Positions 7,119 to 16,548 of a DNA stretch of 42,162 nucleotides are shown here, one piece after another. The translations under genes were made by a program, and so were the position numbers. The stretch is from Paenibacillus alkaliterrae (GTDB lineage: Bacteria; Bacillota; Bacilli; Paenibacillales; Paenibacillaceae), in the NCBI RefSeq assembly GCF_021532375.1, contig NZ_JAKGAP010000061.1, positions 1-42,162 on the forward strand, read 5' to 3'. The notes below the pieces were generated by a model, which searched no databases, was not told where the DNA came from, and saw nothing but the letters and a program-made list of their open reading frames with translations. Within the stretch, counting starts at the first letter, position 1. Every line of letters starts with the position of its first letter.

Positions 7119-8813
7119 ATGAAGAAATGGATACTTTGCAGCTTCATCTTCGCCATGCTTTTTACAGCTTGCAGCAACGGAAATGGAAATACGGAAGCGC
7201 CGGCGGCGAACAAAAATGCGAACGCGCCATCGGGGGAAACAGAGGAAGCGCCGCTTGAAAAAGTGACCTTCTCGTACTTTAACGCTGCCGCAGCGGCGAA
7301 GGACGTCAACACGAACGAAACGACAATCGGTAAATTACTTGAAGACCAAACGGGGGTTAACTTCAAAATTGAACACTTGGTCGGCGACCTCAATACAAAA
7401 GTCGGTACGATGATCGCCTCCAACGAGTATCCGGATGTTTTGATCCCGGATGCAGCGATCGATAAAGTGCTTGACGCTGGTGCGTTCATCGCGTTGAACG
7501 ACTTGATCGAGGAGCATGGGCTGAACATCAAGAAAGTGTACGGTCCTTATTTTGAACAAATGAAAGCGGCTGACGGAAATATCTATTTCATTCCGTTCTC
7601 CAACGTAGTCGGCGAGTATATCCCCGATCCTTCGATTGGTCAAGGAGCATTCTGGGTACAACGCCGCATATTGGAAGAAGCAGGCTATCCGAAGATCAAC
7701 AAGCTGGACGACTACTTCAAACTGATTGAGGACTACATGAACAAGCATAAGGAAGAAGACCTGACCGGCTTCATGGCCCTTACTCACGATTGGAGATTTT
7801 TCGCAACGTCGAACCCTCCGATGCACTTGGAAGGCTACCCGAACGATGGCGGCGTCATTATAGACATGAACACATTCGAAGCAAAAACCTATGCGGCAGC
7901 CGACTCCACGAAACGCTGGCTGCAGAAGTTGAACGAAATTAATGCGAAAGGCATGATCGACAAGGCGTCCTTCGTCGATAATTACGATCAATATCTTGCG
8001 AAGATGACTTCCGGTAAAGTACTTGGTTTCTTCGACTACGGCTGGCAAATTGGCAACGCGACAAACAATTTGAGGGATGCCGCGAAAGCGGACCCGTCGA
8101 AAGACGGACTTCGCTACTTCCCGCTTCCGGTTACATTCGACGGTCAGAAGGATCAATACCTGGATCCGCCGGGCTTCGTTAAAAACCGCGGAATGGGCAT
8201 CACGGTCAGTGCGAAAGATCCGGTCCGCATTATTCAATATTTCGACAACCTGCTTAAAGAGGAAAACCAAATTCTCCGCAGCTGGGGAATCAAAGGCGAG
8301 ACGTACGAAGTGAACGAAAACGGCCGCATGTACCGGACGCCGGAGCAAATTGCCAAGATTGATGAGACGTTCAACGAAACGTTCGGTTTCAAATACTATT
8401 CGTGGAACTGGCCGCAGTGGGGCAACGGCTCTTCCTTGTCGGACGGAAATGCGGTGCAGCCAGGCGTGCAAGCGGAAGTATTCCAAATGAGCCTAACGGA
8501 CGCAGATAAAGCGATCCTTGAAAAGTATGGTGTAAAAACGTATTCGGAGTTGTTTGCAAAACCGGATGATCGCCCTTGGTTCCCGGCATGGGCGATTCCG
8601 AAGGAACAAGGCTCGCCGCAGCAAATTTTCACAACGAAGAGCGATGAAATTACGAAGAAGTACTTCCCTAGACTCGTACTTGCCACACCTGCGGAATTTG
8701 AAGCCGTCTGGGCTGAATATGCAGGCGAAATGGGCAAGCTCGATAAGGAACAATATGAGCAATGGACAACAGAAGAAGTGAAGAAGCTTATCGATTTGGC
8801 TAAAGGAAACTAA
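7119..8813 (+). CDS. lplA: LplA-type aldouronate/oligosaccharide-binding lipoprotein
   Basis: A 564-residue extracellular solute-binding protein with a lipoprotein signal (MKKWILCSFIFAMLFTAC) and lipidated Cys18. The mature protein is the long (over 500 residue) family found with LplB/YtcP permeases. A Gly/Asn/Ala-rich linker (19-45) precedes the binding lobes. It would capture aldouronates at the cell surface and hand them to the permeases encoded downstream. AAGGGG gives a good ribosome site. No ATPase gene is present in the operon. Importers of this family use a shared MsmX-type ATPase encoded elsewhere. A hairpin after the gene probably makes it more abundant than the permeases. Confidence 0.85.
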   Translation: MKKWILCSFIFAMLFTACSNGNGNTEAPAANKNANAPSGETEEAPLEKVTFSYFNAAAAAKDVNTNETTIGKLLEDQTGVNFKIEHLVGDLNTKVGTMIASNEYPDVLIPDAAIDKVLDAGAFIALNDLIEEHGLNIKKVYGPYFEQMKAADGNIYFIPFSNVVGEYIPDPSIGQGAFWVQRRILEEAGYPKINKLDDYFKLIEDYMNKHKEEDLTGFMALTHDWRFFATSNPPMHLEGYPNDGGVIIDMNTFEAKTYAAADSTKRWLQKLNEINAKGMIDKASFVDNYDQYLAKMTSGKVLGFFDYGWQIGNATNNLRDAAKADPSKDGLRYFPLPVTFDGQKDQYLDPPGFVKNRGMGITVSAKDPVRIIQYFDNLLKEENQILRSWGIKGETYEVNENGRMYRTPEQIAKIDETFNETFGFKYYSWNWPQWGNGSSLSDGNAVQPGVQAEVFQMSLTDADKAILEKYGVKTYSELFAKPDDRPWFPAWAIPKEQGSPQQIFTTKSDEITKKYFPRLVLATPAEFEAVWAEYAGEMGKLDKEQYEQWTTEEVKKLIDLAKGN

Positions 8814-8828
8814 ATGCAGCAGCAATGG

Positions 8829-8877
8829 AAAGGCCGGCCTGCAAAGGTTCAAAATGAGCCTCGAGTCCGGCCTTTTC
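8829..8877 (+). terminator. Intra-operon terminator/attenuator between binding protein and permeases
   Basis: AAAGGCCGG (8829-8837) pairs with CCGGCCTTTT (8867-8876), ending in a short T run. It lies 16 nt after the lplA stop and 43 nt before the permease start. Partial termination here would give more binding protein than permease. Confidence 0.7.
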
Positions 8878-8919
8878 TCCTTATTTATCCCGAATCGGTG
8901 CCGGAAGGAGAAGAAAGAT

Positions 8920-9882
8920 ATGGAGAACACAACACTGACGGCGTCTCCCAAGACGTTATCCAAAAAACCGGCGGGTTTTTTCACGAAACTGGTTCAGCAG
9001 CGCGCCCTTGTCTTGATGTCTGTTCCTTTTCTTATATGGTTATTTGTATTTAAATATTTGCCGCTGTGGGGCTGGACGATCGCGTTTCAAAAATTCAAGC
9101 CGGCCAAAGGCTTCTTTGATCAGCAATGGATAGGCTTCGAGCATTTTGCGTTTTTGTTTCAGGATGAACGGTTTTTACGCGTTTTGCGCAACACGCTTGC
9201 AATGAGCACGATAAATCTTGTGCTCGGCTTCGTTACAGCCATTGTGCTTGCCTTATTGTTGAATGAAGTGCGGCATGTCTATTTCAAGCGCGTCGTTCAG
9301 ACGGTCAGCTATTTGCCTCACTTTATTTCCTGGGTCGTTGCGGCCAGCATCGTGCAAACGACGTTGTCGCCCGACGGAATCATTAATGAATTGCTGATTT
9401 GGTTCGGATGGGTGGATAAAGGCAACGAAATATTGTTCCTCGGCATAGGGGAATATTTTTGGGGGCTGTTCGGGGCCTCCTCGGTTTGGAAGGATGTCGG
9501 CTGGAATACGATCGTCTATTTGGCCGCCATGACGATGATTGACCCGGCCCAGTATGAGGCTGCCAAGATGGATGGCGCGAATCGGTTCCAACGCATCGGA
9601 TACATTACGCTGCCAGGCATTAAGCCGGTTATCATCGTATTGCTGATCATGCAAATCGGGCATTTGCTCGAAGCGGGCTTTGAACCGCAATACTTGCTCG
9701 GCAACGGCATGAACGTTGACTATTCCGAAGTTATCGATATTTTCGTTCTCAAATACGGTATCGCACAAGGCAATTTCTCGCTCTCGGTCGCTGCGGGTAT
9801 GTTTAAAACCGTAGTCAGCTTTATTTTATTGTTCGCTGCGAACTACTTGGCGAAGCGAATGGGCGAATCCAGATTGTTCTAA
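8920..9882 (+). CDS. lplB: LplB-type sugar ABC transporter permease
   Basis: A 320-residue inner-membrane permease with about six helices. The cytoplasmic EAA loop reads YEAAKMDGANRFQRIGYITLPG (about residues 205-230), the contact site for the ATPase. The N-terminal block VFKYLPLWGWTIAFQKFKP is typical of LplB proteins. I chose the ATG at 8920 because GGAAGGAG lies about 10 nt upstream. The upstream in-frame ATG at 8854 lies inside the terminator hairpin. It pairs with the permease encoded 13 nt downstream to form the channel for imported aldouronates. Confidence 0.87.
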   Translation: MENTTLTASPKTLSKKPAGFFTKLVQQRALVLMSVPFLIWLFVFKYLPLWGWTIAFQKFKPAKGFFDQQWIGFEHFAFLFQDERFLRVLRNTLAMSTINLVLGFVTAIVLALLLNEVRHVYFKRVVQTVSYLPHFISWVVAASIVQTTLSPDGIINELLIWFGWVDKGNEILFLGIGEYFWGLFGASSVWKDVGWNTIVYLAAMTMIDPAQYEAAKMDGANRFQRIGYITLPGIKPVIIVLLIMQIGHLLEAGFEPQYLLGNGMNVDYSEVIDIFVLKYGIAQGNFSLSVAAGMFKTVVSFILLFAANYLAKRMGESRLF

Positions 9883-9895
9883 GGAGGATCAGATC

Positions 9896-10840
9896 ATGGC
9901 AACAGCAGCTACTTCGTCGAAGCCGAGGAAGGCGGATCGCATATCTTCATCGCGCGAAGACCAGATTTTCGACATTTGCAACTATACCTTCTTGGTTCTG
10001 CTCATGGTCGTCACGTTGTATCCTTTCTTGAACACGGCGGCGATCTCTCTAAATCAAGCAAATGATACAATCCGCGGCGGCATCTATTTTTGGCCAAGAT
10101 TGTTTACATTGGATAACTATGCTTATGTATTCAAAGAAGCGAGCGTGTTTCATGCAACGATGATTTCGGTGCTTCGAAGCTTAATTGGCACGGCGGTCAC
10201 CGTATTCTGTTCGGCGATGGTCGCCTACACGATTACCCGGCAGGACTATGTTCTCCGCAAATTCGTGACGCTTGCGTTTATTTTGACGATGTATTTCAAT
10301 GGCGGATTAATACCGAACTTCCTGCTCATTCGTGAGCTCGGCATGCTCGGCACGTTCTCGGTGTACATTATTCCCGGCCTCATCGGCGTATTTAATCTGA
10401 TTATTATCCGCTCCTTTATCGACGGGCTGCCGGAGAGCATCCTGGAATCCGCGCGCATCGACGGTGCCGGCGATTTCACGACTTTCATAAAAATCGTGCT
10501 GCCGCTTTGCGTACCGGTGTTAGCCACAGTAGCGCTCTTTACAGCCGTATATCAGTGGAATTCATGGTTCGACGTATTCCTGTATAATTCGTCCCATCAG
10601 AAGTTAAGCACCTTGCAATACGAGCTGCAGAAGATTTTGCAAAACTCGAACGCTTCATTATCTGCCCGGACGGCAAGCGATGCGTTCGCGAATGCGGACA
10701 ATGAGGCAGCAAATTCTGTAACGCCAATGGCAGTACGCGCCACGATGACGATCGTCGCGAGCGTGCCGATCATTATCGTGTATCCGTTCCTTCAAAAATA
10801 TTTCGTCAAAGGTATGATGGTAGGCGGCGTCAAGGGTTAA
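9896..10840 (+). CDS. ytcP: YtcP-type sugar ABC transporter permease
   Basis: A 314-residue permease with about six helices. The EAA motif reads LESARIDGAGDFTTFIKIVL near residue 180, and the C-terminus is the usual FVKGMMVGGVKG. It forms a heterodimer with the LplB-type permease. The start has AAGGAGG 8 nt upstream. A 36-nt gap with an AGAGGAGG site leads to the xylanase gene, so transport and hydrolysis genes share one transcript. Confidence 0.87.
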   Translation: MATAATSSKPRKADRISSSREDQIFDICNYTFLVLLMVVTLYPFLNTAAISLNQANDTIRGGIYFWPRLFTLDNYAYVFKEASVFHATMISVLRSLIGTAVTVFCSAMVAYTITRQDYVLRKFVTLAFILTMYFNGGLIPNFLLIRELGMLGTFSVYIIPGLIGVFNLIIIRSFIDGLPESILESARIDGAGDFTTFIKIVLPLCVPVLATVALFTAVYQWNSWFDVFLYNSSHQKLSTLQYELQKILQNSNASLSARTASDAFANADNEAANSVTPMAVRATMTIVASVPIIIVYPFLQKYFVKGMMVGGVKG

Positions 10841-10876
10841 TGTTCGAGCAACACCTGATAAGAGGAGGAACAAATC

Positions 10877-11884
10877 ATGGGAGATTCCAACCATCGCATC
10901 ATTCCAAAATTGTACGAAGCATTCAGCCAATCGTTCGATATCGGTGCCGCTGTCAATGCAAGAACGATACAGACGCAGCGGGAGCTTCTGGCCTATCACT
11001 TTAACAGCGTCACGCCGGAAAATGAGATGAAGTTTGAGAGCCTTCATCCCTTGGAGGATACGTATACGTTCGAGAAAGCGGATGAAATTGCCTCTTTCGC
11101 CAAAACCCAAGGCATGAAGCTCAGAGGGCATACGCTGGTATGGCATAACCAAACGCCGGACTGGCTGTTCCAGGACGCCAAAGGCGGTACGGTCGACGCC
11201 AAAACGCTGCTTGCACGCATGAAATCGCATATCGACACCGTCGTAAGCCGGTACAAGGACAGCATTTACGCTTGGGACGTCGTTAACGAGGTGATCGCAG
11301 ACGAGGGGACGGAGCTATTGCGTCAGTCAAAGTGGCTCGACATCGCGGGAGAAGGTTTCATTGCGAAGGCTTTCGAATATGCGCATGAAGCGGACCCGAA
11401 CGCGCTGCTGTTCTACAACGATTACAACGAGAGCCATCCCGCCAAGCGTGAAAAAATTTATACGCTGGTCAAAGGGTTGGTCGACCGCGGAGTACCGATT
11501 AACGGTGTGGGGCTGCAGGCGCACTGGAATATCACAAATCCCGGTCTGGACGACATTCGCAGCGCAATCGAGCTGTATGCGTCTCTCGGGCTTCAACTGC
11601 AAATAACGGAAATGGACGTTTCCGTATTCGAGCATGGTGACCGCCGAACCGATTTGACCGCGCCGACGGAGCAGATGAACGAGCTGTTAACGGAGCGGTA
11701 CGAACAGTTTTTCAAGCTGTTCCGCGAATACGAGCAGCATATTACGGCGGTAACGTTCTGGGGCGCGGCCGACGATTATACGTGGCTTGATTATTTCCCC
11801 GTGCGGAGCCGCAAAAATTGGCCGCTGCTCTTCGATGAACAGCAGCAGCCGAAGAAAGCGTTCTGGCGCGTTGTGGAGGGGTAG
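10877..11884 (+). CDS. xynA2: Intracellular GH10 endo-1,4-beta-xylanase
   Basis: A 335-residue single-domain GH10 enzyme without a signal peptide, so it should act in the cytoplasm on imported oligosaccharides. The family blocks are clear: NSVTPENEMKFE, RGHTLVWHNQTPDW, acid/base Glu138 in WDVVNEV, nucleophile Glu245 in ITEMDV, and AVTFWGAADDYTW near the end. It cleaves beta-1,4-xylosidic bonds with retention. Together with the alpha-glucuronidase that follows, it would turn aldouronates into xylo-oligosaccharides and xylose. In the known Paenibacillus cluster the equivalent gene follows aguA. Here it precedes it. Confidence 0.92.
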   Translation: MGDSNHRIIPKLYEAFSQSFDIGAAVNARTIQTQRELLAYHFNSVTPENEMKFESLHPLEDTYTFEKADEIASFAKTQGMKLRGHTLVWHNQTPDWLFQDAKGGTVDAKTLLARMKSHIDTVVSRYKDSIYAWDVVNEVIADEGTELLRQSKWLDIAGEGFIAKAFEYAHEADPNALLFYNDYNESHPAKREKIYTLVKGLVDRGVPINGVGLQAHWNITNPGLDDIRSAIELYASLGLQLQITEMDVSVFEHGDRRTDLTAPTEQMNELLTERYEQFFKLFREYEQHITAVTFWGAADDYTWLDYFPVRSRKNWPLLFDEQQQPKKAFWRVVEG

Positions 11885-11916
11885 TGAAATGAAAGACAAA
11901 GAAAGGAGGAGCAACG

Positions 11917-13944
11917 ATGCGTCATCCATCATACGAATGCTGGCTTCAATACGAGCCTGTCAAGAATAGCGGGCGAGCAAATGAATATCGTTCGTGGTGT
12001 GCGCGTCTCGTCGTTTCAGAGCAGGGCGAGGTGCTGAATACGGCGGTGGATGAGCTGAGATCGGGCATCCGGCGGATGCTCGGCCTGCGGCCTGCTATAG
12101 CCGCAGAGCTAGGACCGTCAAAGCAAATCGTTATTGGAACGGCGGCCAGCGTCTTGTTGACGCCGGATGAACGCGAGGAAGCGTCTGACTTGCCCGAGGA
12201 TGGATATTTCATGCGAACGGTTTCAGACGAGCGCGGCGAACGGCTCGTCATCGCCGGCAGAGCGGAGCGCGGCGTGCTGTATGGCTGCTTTCATTTGCTG
12301 CGTTTCCTTGCTTTAGGGGAGGAAACGGAGGAACTTCATATCATCGAGACTCCGAAGCATAGGCTGCGAATGATCAATCATTGGGACAATATGGACGGAT
12401 CGGTCGAGCGGGGATACGCAGGCCAGTCAATTTTCTTCGATCAAAACAAGTTCGTCGCGGACCGCGGAAGAATTGCCGATTACGCGCGCTTGCTCGCTTC
12501 CGTCGGGATTAACGGCTTAACGATCAACAACGTCAACGTGCATGAGGTTGAATCAAAGCTGATTGACGATTCTTTCTTGAACGACGTGGCGGACGTCGCG
12601 GGTACGTTCCGTTTGTACGGCATTCAACTGTATCTCAGTGCGAACTATGCTGCTCCGATCACGATCGGCGGCCTAACGACCGCAGACCCGCTGGATCCTT
12701 CCGTTGGCGCCTGGTGGAAGGGGGCTGCCGCGAACGTTTACGCGCACATTCCCGACTTCGGCGGCTTCGTCGTCAAGGCGGACTCCGAGCATCGCCCGGG
12801 ACCGTTTACGTACGGACGCGATCACGCCGAAGGCGCGAACATGCTGGCTGAGGCGCTGGAGCCTTACGGCGGCGTTGTTATATGGCACTGCTTCGTGTAC
12901 AACTGCATGCAAAACTGGCGTGACCGGAAGACGGACCGCGCCCGTGCGGCATATGATCATTTCAAGCCGCTCGACGGCAAATTCAAGGACAATGTCATCT
13001 TGCAAATCAAGAACGGTCCGATGGATTTTCAGGTTCGTGAGCCCGTATCTCCGTTGTTCGGTTCCATGGATCGGACGCGTCACATGATGGAATTCCAATT
13101 GACCCAGGAATACACCGGTCAGCAGCGCCACTTATGTTACCTCGTGCCGCAATGGAAGGAAGCGCTCGATTTCGATACGTATGCCAAAGGTGAAGGCACC
13201 CCGGTCAAATCGCTCATCGCAGGCATTACGGCCGTATCCAATATTGGGAACGACGATAATTGGACGGGACATCTTCTCGCGCAAGCGAACCTTTACGGCT
13301 TCGGCCGAATCAGCTGGAATTCGGAGCTGTCGGCAGAAGGTATCGCCGATGAATGGGCGCGTATGACATTCGGCGCGGAGCCAAAGGTAGCAGAGACGGT
13401 GTTGGACATGTTAGTACGTTCTTGGCGCATCTATGAAAACTATACGGCTCCGCTCGGTGTCGGCTGGATGGTTAATCCGGGTCACCATTACGGGCCGAAC
13501 GTGGACGGCTACGAATACTCATTGTGGGGCACCTACCATTATGCCGACTGCGTCGGCATCGGAGTCGATCGCACGCGAGAGACGGGGACGGCCTATTCGC
13601 AGCAATATTTTGAGCCGAACGCCTCGATGTACGATACGCTGGAGACGTGTCCGGATGAGTTGCTGCTCTTCTTCCATCACGTTCCTTATACGCATGCGCT
13701 TCGATCCGGGGAAACGGTCATTCAACATATCTACAACACGCATTTCGACGGCGCGAAGCAAGCTGAAGGGCTTGTCGCCGTTTGGCGGCAGCTTGAAGGC
13801 TTAATGGACGAAAGCCGATTCGCGGAAGTGCTTGAACGGCTGCAGGAGCAGGCCGAGCACGCGAAGGAATGGCGCGACATCATTAACTCCTACTTTCTGC
13901 GCAAATCGGGCATTTCAGATAAGCTTGGCCGGATGATTTATTAA
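11917..13944 (+). CDS. aguA: GH67 alpha-glucuronidase
   Basis: A 675-residue GH67 enzyme that removes (4-O-methyl)glucuronic acid from the non-reducing-end xylose of aldouronates. The catalytic acid is in [16 protein letters not shown] (Glu291). The paired carboxylates are Asp370 in [17 protein letters not shown] and Glu398 in [11 protein letters not shown], and their 28-residue spacing matches characterised GH67 enzymes. There is no signal peptide, so the enzyme is cytoplasmic. The ribosome site AAAGGAGG precedes the ATG. It lies 32 nt after the xylanase gene and 29 nt before the GH8 gene. Confidence 0.93.
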   Translation: MRHPSYECWLQYEPVKNSGRANEYRSWCARLVVSEQGEVLNTAVDELRSGIRRMLGLRPAIAAELGPSKQIVIGTAASVLLTPDEREEASDLPEDGYFMRTVSDERGERLVIAGRAERGVLYGCFHLLRFLALGEETEELHIIETPKHRLRMINHWDNMDGSVERGYAGQSIFFDQNKFVADRGRIADYARLLASVGINGLTINNVNVHEVESKLIDDSFLNDVADVAGTFRLYGIQLYLSANYAAPITIGGLTTADPLDPSVGAWWKGAAANVYAHIPDFGGFVVKADSEHRPGPFTYGRDHAEGANMLAEALEPYGGVVIWHCFVYNCMQNWRDRKTDRARAAYDHFKPLDGKFKDNVILQIKNGPMDFQVREPVSPLFGSMDRTRHMMEFQLTQEYTGQQRHLCYLVPQWKEALDFDTYAKGEGTPVKSLIAGITAVSNIGNDDNWTGHLLAQANLYGFGRISWNSELSAEGIADEWARMTFGAEPKVAETVLDMLVRSWRIYENYTAPLGVGWMVNPGHHYGPNVDGYEYSLWGTYHYADCVGIGVDRTRETGTAYSQQYFEPNASMYDTLETCPDELLLFFHHVPYTHALRSGETVIQHIYNTHFDGAKQAEGLVAVWRQLEGLMDESRFAEVLERLQEQAEHAKEWRDIINSYFLRKSGISDKLGRMIY

Positions 13945-13973
13945 TAGGAGGTTTACATCAGGAGGGATTTGAA

Positions 13974-15131
13974 ATGCCGGAGAAATTAGGCGCTTTTTAT
14001 ACGGGGCAATACCGCAACCTGTTTCTGGAATGCGGTTACGGGGCTGCGGAAATCGAAGCAAGGGTTCAGCATACGTGGAACGAGCTGTTCGAAGGCAATG
14101 AAGATACGCGAATTTATTACGAGGCCGGCGACGATAAAGCGTATTTCCTCGATACCGGCAACTTGGACGTACGGACCGAGGGCATGTCCTACGGTATGAT
14201 GATAGCTGTGCAAATGGACCGGAAGGACGTATTCGACCGTCTTTGGAAATGGACGATGGACCATATGTACATGACGGATGGACTGCACGCCGGTTATTTC
14301 GCGTGGTCGTGCAGCACTGACGGCTCGCGAAATGCGAATGGCCCGGCACCCGACGGCGAGGAATTTTTTGCGCTGGCGCTGCTGTTCGCCTCCCATCGCT
14401 GGCAGGAAGGACCGCCCCCGTTCGATTATGGCAAGCAGGCTCGCGATTTGCTGCGGACTTGCATTCATAAGGGAGAGAACGGCGACGGCTATCCGATGTG
14501 GAACCCGGACAACAAGCTGATCAAGTTTATTCCGGACTGCGAATTTTCAGATCCATCCTATCATCTGCCGCATTTTTACGAGCTGTTCGCTTTGTATGCC
14601 TATGCGGAGGATCGCGCGTTCTGGAAACAGGCGGCGACGGCAAGTCGGGAATATTTGAAAATTTCGTGCCACCCGGTAACGGGGCTGGCGCCGGAATACG
14701 CTCACTACGATGGAACGCCGAATAACGACAAGGGCTACGGGCATTTCTTCAGCGATTCATACCGGGTGGCGTGCAATGTCGGATTGGATTGGGAATGGTT
14801 CCGGGGGGATGCATGGGAGGTCGAGGAAACGAACAAGCTTCAATCGTTTTTCGCTGACAAACAGCCGGACGATTACCGCAGGTATACAGTCTCAGGCGAG
14901 CCGTTCGAGGAGAAGTCGCTTCATCCCGTCGGCTTGATTGCGACGAACGCAATGGCATCGCTTGCCGCTGACGGACCGCATGCACGCGCCAATGTGGAGC
15001 TGCTCTGGAATACACCGGTTCGCACCGGCGTGCGCAGATATTATGACAACTGTTTATATATGTTTGCCATGCTGGCTTTGAGCGGCAAATACCGCATTTG
15101 GCTGCCGAATAAATTCTCTGATAAAGAGTAG
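13974..15131 (+). CDS. GH8 reducing-end xylose-releasing exo-oligoxylanase
   Basis: A 385-residue cytoplasmic GH8 enzyme that resembles the Rex-type exo-oligoxylanases (EC 3.2.1.156) of Bacillus halodurans. The proposed acid Glu69 is in DVRTEGMSYGMM. Asp127 is in GPAPDGEEFF, and the proposed base Asp261 is in HFFSDSYR. Each is within two positions of the residues known for Rex. Such enzymes remove one xylose from the reducing end of xylotriose and longer chains, which would finish the breakdown begun by the GH10 enzyme. The described Paenibacillus aldouronate cluster has a GH43 beta-xylosidase at this position. A terminator follows. Confidence 0.88.
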   Translation: MPEKLGAFYTGQYRNLFLECGYGAAEIEARVQHTWNELFEGNEDTRIYYEAGDDKAYFLDTGNLDVRTEGMSYGMMIAVQMDRKDVFDRLWKWTMDHMYMTDGLHAGYFAWSCSTDGSRNANGPAPDGEEFFALALLFASHRWQEGPPPFDYGKQARDLLRTCIHKGENGDGYPMWNPDNKLIKFIPDCEFSDPSYHLPHFYELFALYAYAEDRAFWKQAATASREYLKISCHPVTGLAPEYAHYDGTPNNDKGYGHFFSDSYRVACNVGLDWEWFRGDAWEVEETNKLQSFFADKQPDDYRRYTVSGEPFEEKSLHPVGLIATNAMASLAADGPHARANVELLWNTPVRTGVRRYYDNCLYMFAMLALSGKYRIWLPNKFSDKE

Positions 15132-15146
15132 TTTACCTCTTTATTT

Positions 15147-15187
15147 AGCACGCTTGTGTCGCACCGATGCGGCATAAGTGTGCTTTG
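15147..15187 (+). terminator. Terminator of the xylan-utilization operon
   Basis: A stem of about 17 pairs, including G-U pairs, joins AGCACGCTTGTGTCGCA (15147-15163) to TGCGGCATAAGTGTGCT. A short T-rich tail (TTTGTTG) follows. Confidence 0.65.
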
Positions 15188-15203
15188 TTGAGGCTGTACC
15201 AAA

Positions 15204-15295
15204 GCGCGCTAAACAGGGCTTGGGAGCGAGGAGTTAATGGATAAATCCATCATAGCACGCTAAACAGCCCTCATAAAATGGGGCGAACTGTATAA
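15204..15295. repeat. Dispersed intergenic repeat, copy B
   Basis: This 92-bp stretch is the partner of 2380-2470. The core TTAATGGATAAATCCATCAT (15233-15252) contains the hairpin ATGGA-TAAA-TCCAT, which is kept in the other copy with different bases. It also lies directly behind the end of an operon. Confidence 0.45.
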
Positions 15296-15448
15296 TTCAT
15301 GTAGAATAGATAAGTTTCCCCCCTCATTTAGTGAGTCTGATAAATAGCCGCTGCTAAGAATGCGGTGTCGCGGGCTCTTTTTTTGCAAAAAAAACTTAAA
15401 TTTGTTAAGTAAGCTATATATTTCCTCAGGTATTTCTACTCCGGATGA

Positions 15449-15748
15449 AGAGCTAAGATGAAGGGCACGGGCGGCAGCCGCTTCAGCCCTTCGTCGCCGA
15501 TAACGCGCCAAGAAATGATGGCGCTGACGGCGCGTGCGCTGGAAGCGGCAGGCCGACCGATCAAAGCGGAAGGAACGTTGAACGGCTTCTCTGACGCTTC
15601 GAGCGTGGCTGACTTTGCAAGCGACAGCGCGGCAGCGCTCGTCGCAGCCGGAATCGTAAACGGTATCGCTGGAGAAATCCAGCCGAAAGACATGCTAACC
15701 CGCGCGCAGGCGGCCGTGATCCTGCATCGCGTTTGGAACCTCGAATAG
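15449..15748 (+). pseudogene. Remnant of an S-layer-homology (SLH) domain protein
   Basis: The frame encodes GTGGSRFSPSSPITRQEM, part of an SLH repeat, and a second SLH-like repeat (LNGFSDASSVADFASDSAAALVAAGIVNG, then LTRAQAAVILHRVW). It ends at a natural stop. SLH repeats usually come as three at the end of large cell-surface proteins. Here a TGA sits at 15446-15448 and no ribosome site precedes the ATG at 15458. The stretch is therefore best read as the 3' stump of a deleted surface-protein gene. Its place behind a xylan operon would fit a lost wall-anchored polysaccharidase, but this is speculation. Confidence 0.7.
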
Positions 15749-15760
15749 CAATTCCCCAAA

Positions 15761-15810
15761 AAAAAGGCCATCTCAAAGCCGGTAAAATGGCAGAGAGATA
15801 GCCTTTTTTT
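15761..15810 (+). terminator. Terminator after the SLH remnant
   Basis: AAAAAGGCCATCTC pairs with GAGATAGCCTTTTTTT across an interrupted stem (15761-15810) ending in seven T. It was probably the terminator of the lost surface-protein gene. Confidence 0.75.
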
Positions 15811-15924
15811 ATGATTTTTTTGTGAAATTGGTAAATATTTGAGCCGATAATTCCGATAAAAAAACAACATACATATTTTAACTGCAAAGTGATACGAAAA
15901 CGGATAGAGAATAGGAGAGAAATC

Positions 15925-16509
15925 ATGTTTAAGCGAGTGGAAAACGAGCTGGAGTTGGCCATGTTTAACGGCATTTGGACAACCGTTTGGATGGAGAAAG
16001 GGTTTGAACTTGAATTTTCCGATCAAGCTCTTGAGAAATTCGTCATCGTTACAGCGGAAGGACATTATGTAGGCACGTCCGAAATCAAGCCTTACGATGC
16101 GGGTACGAGCCCCATTAACGAAGCGGCGCCCTTCCGGGAGCATCCAAAGATAATGAGCGCAGAGGGGGCAGTCGCCGAGATCGACAAAATAGCGCTGCTC
16201 AGGCCGTATCGCGGGCGATATATCTCGGATCTGTTATCGTCGGCCGTTTATATTGCGGAGAAGCTTCAACTGAAATATTTTGTCTCGCTGCTCGAGCCTG
16301 TATTTTTGCGCGCATTGCAAATTACGTTCAAGGTGCCGCTGGAGAAGGTGGGAGGCAAAATTTTTTACAAGGGCGACCATGTCATACCCGTATTGTTCGA
16401 TATGGAGCAAATGTATCGAAACAAGATGCGCTATGAATGGCTCGTATATCCGCAAGAGGCCGTTTTCTCGATTAATGGAGCGGAAGGAGTGTCTGGACGA
16501 AGCAGGTAA
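15925..16509 (+). CDS. GNAT-fold acyltransferase resembling autoinducer / N-acyl amino acid synthases
   Basis: A 194-residue protein. The N-terminal half, with FNGIWTTVWMEKGFEL and a strand reading YVGTSEIKPYD, and the central EIDKIALLRPYRGRYISDLLSSAV recall the acyl-homoserine-lactone-synthase-like branch of the GNAT superfamily (N-acyl amino acid synthase FeeM and relatives). The family assignment is by motif feel only. The acyl donor and acceptor are unknown. I chose the ATG at 15925 (TAGGAGAG upstream) over an earlier GTG at 15889. A chemoreceptor gene follows 39 nt later on the same strand with no terminator between, so the two are probably cotranscribed. Confidence 0.55.
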   Translation: MFKRVENELELAMFNGIWTTVWMEKGFELEFSDQALEKFVIVTAEGHYVGTSEIKPYDAGTSPINEAAPFREHPKIMSAEGAVAEIDKIALLRPYRGRYISDLLSSAVYIAEKLQLKYFVSLLEPVFLRALQITFKVPLEKVGGKIFYKGDHVIPVLFDMEQMYRNKMRYEWLVYPQEAVFSINGAEGVSGRSR

Positions 16510-16548
16510 GCGATAAAAAAATAGTTTATTAGAAAAGGCGGAAATGAC

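Noticed and set aside
7335..8486. Long 383-codon ORF on the minus strand inside lplA
   Set aside because: It is antisense to a clear lipoprotein gene with conserved family features, has no ribosome site, and shows a shadow-frame composition.
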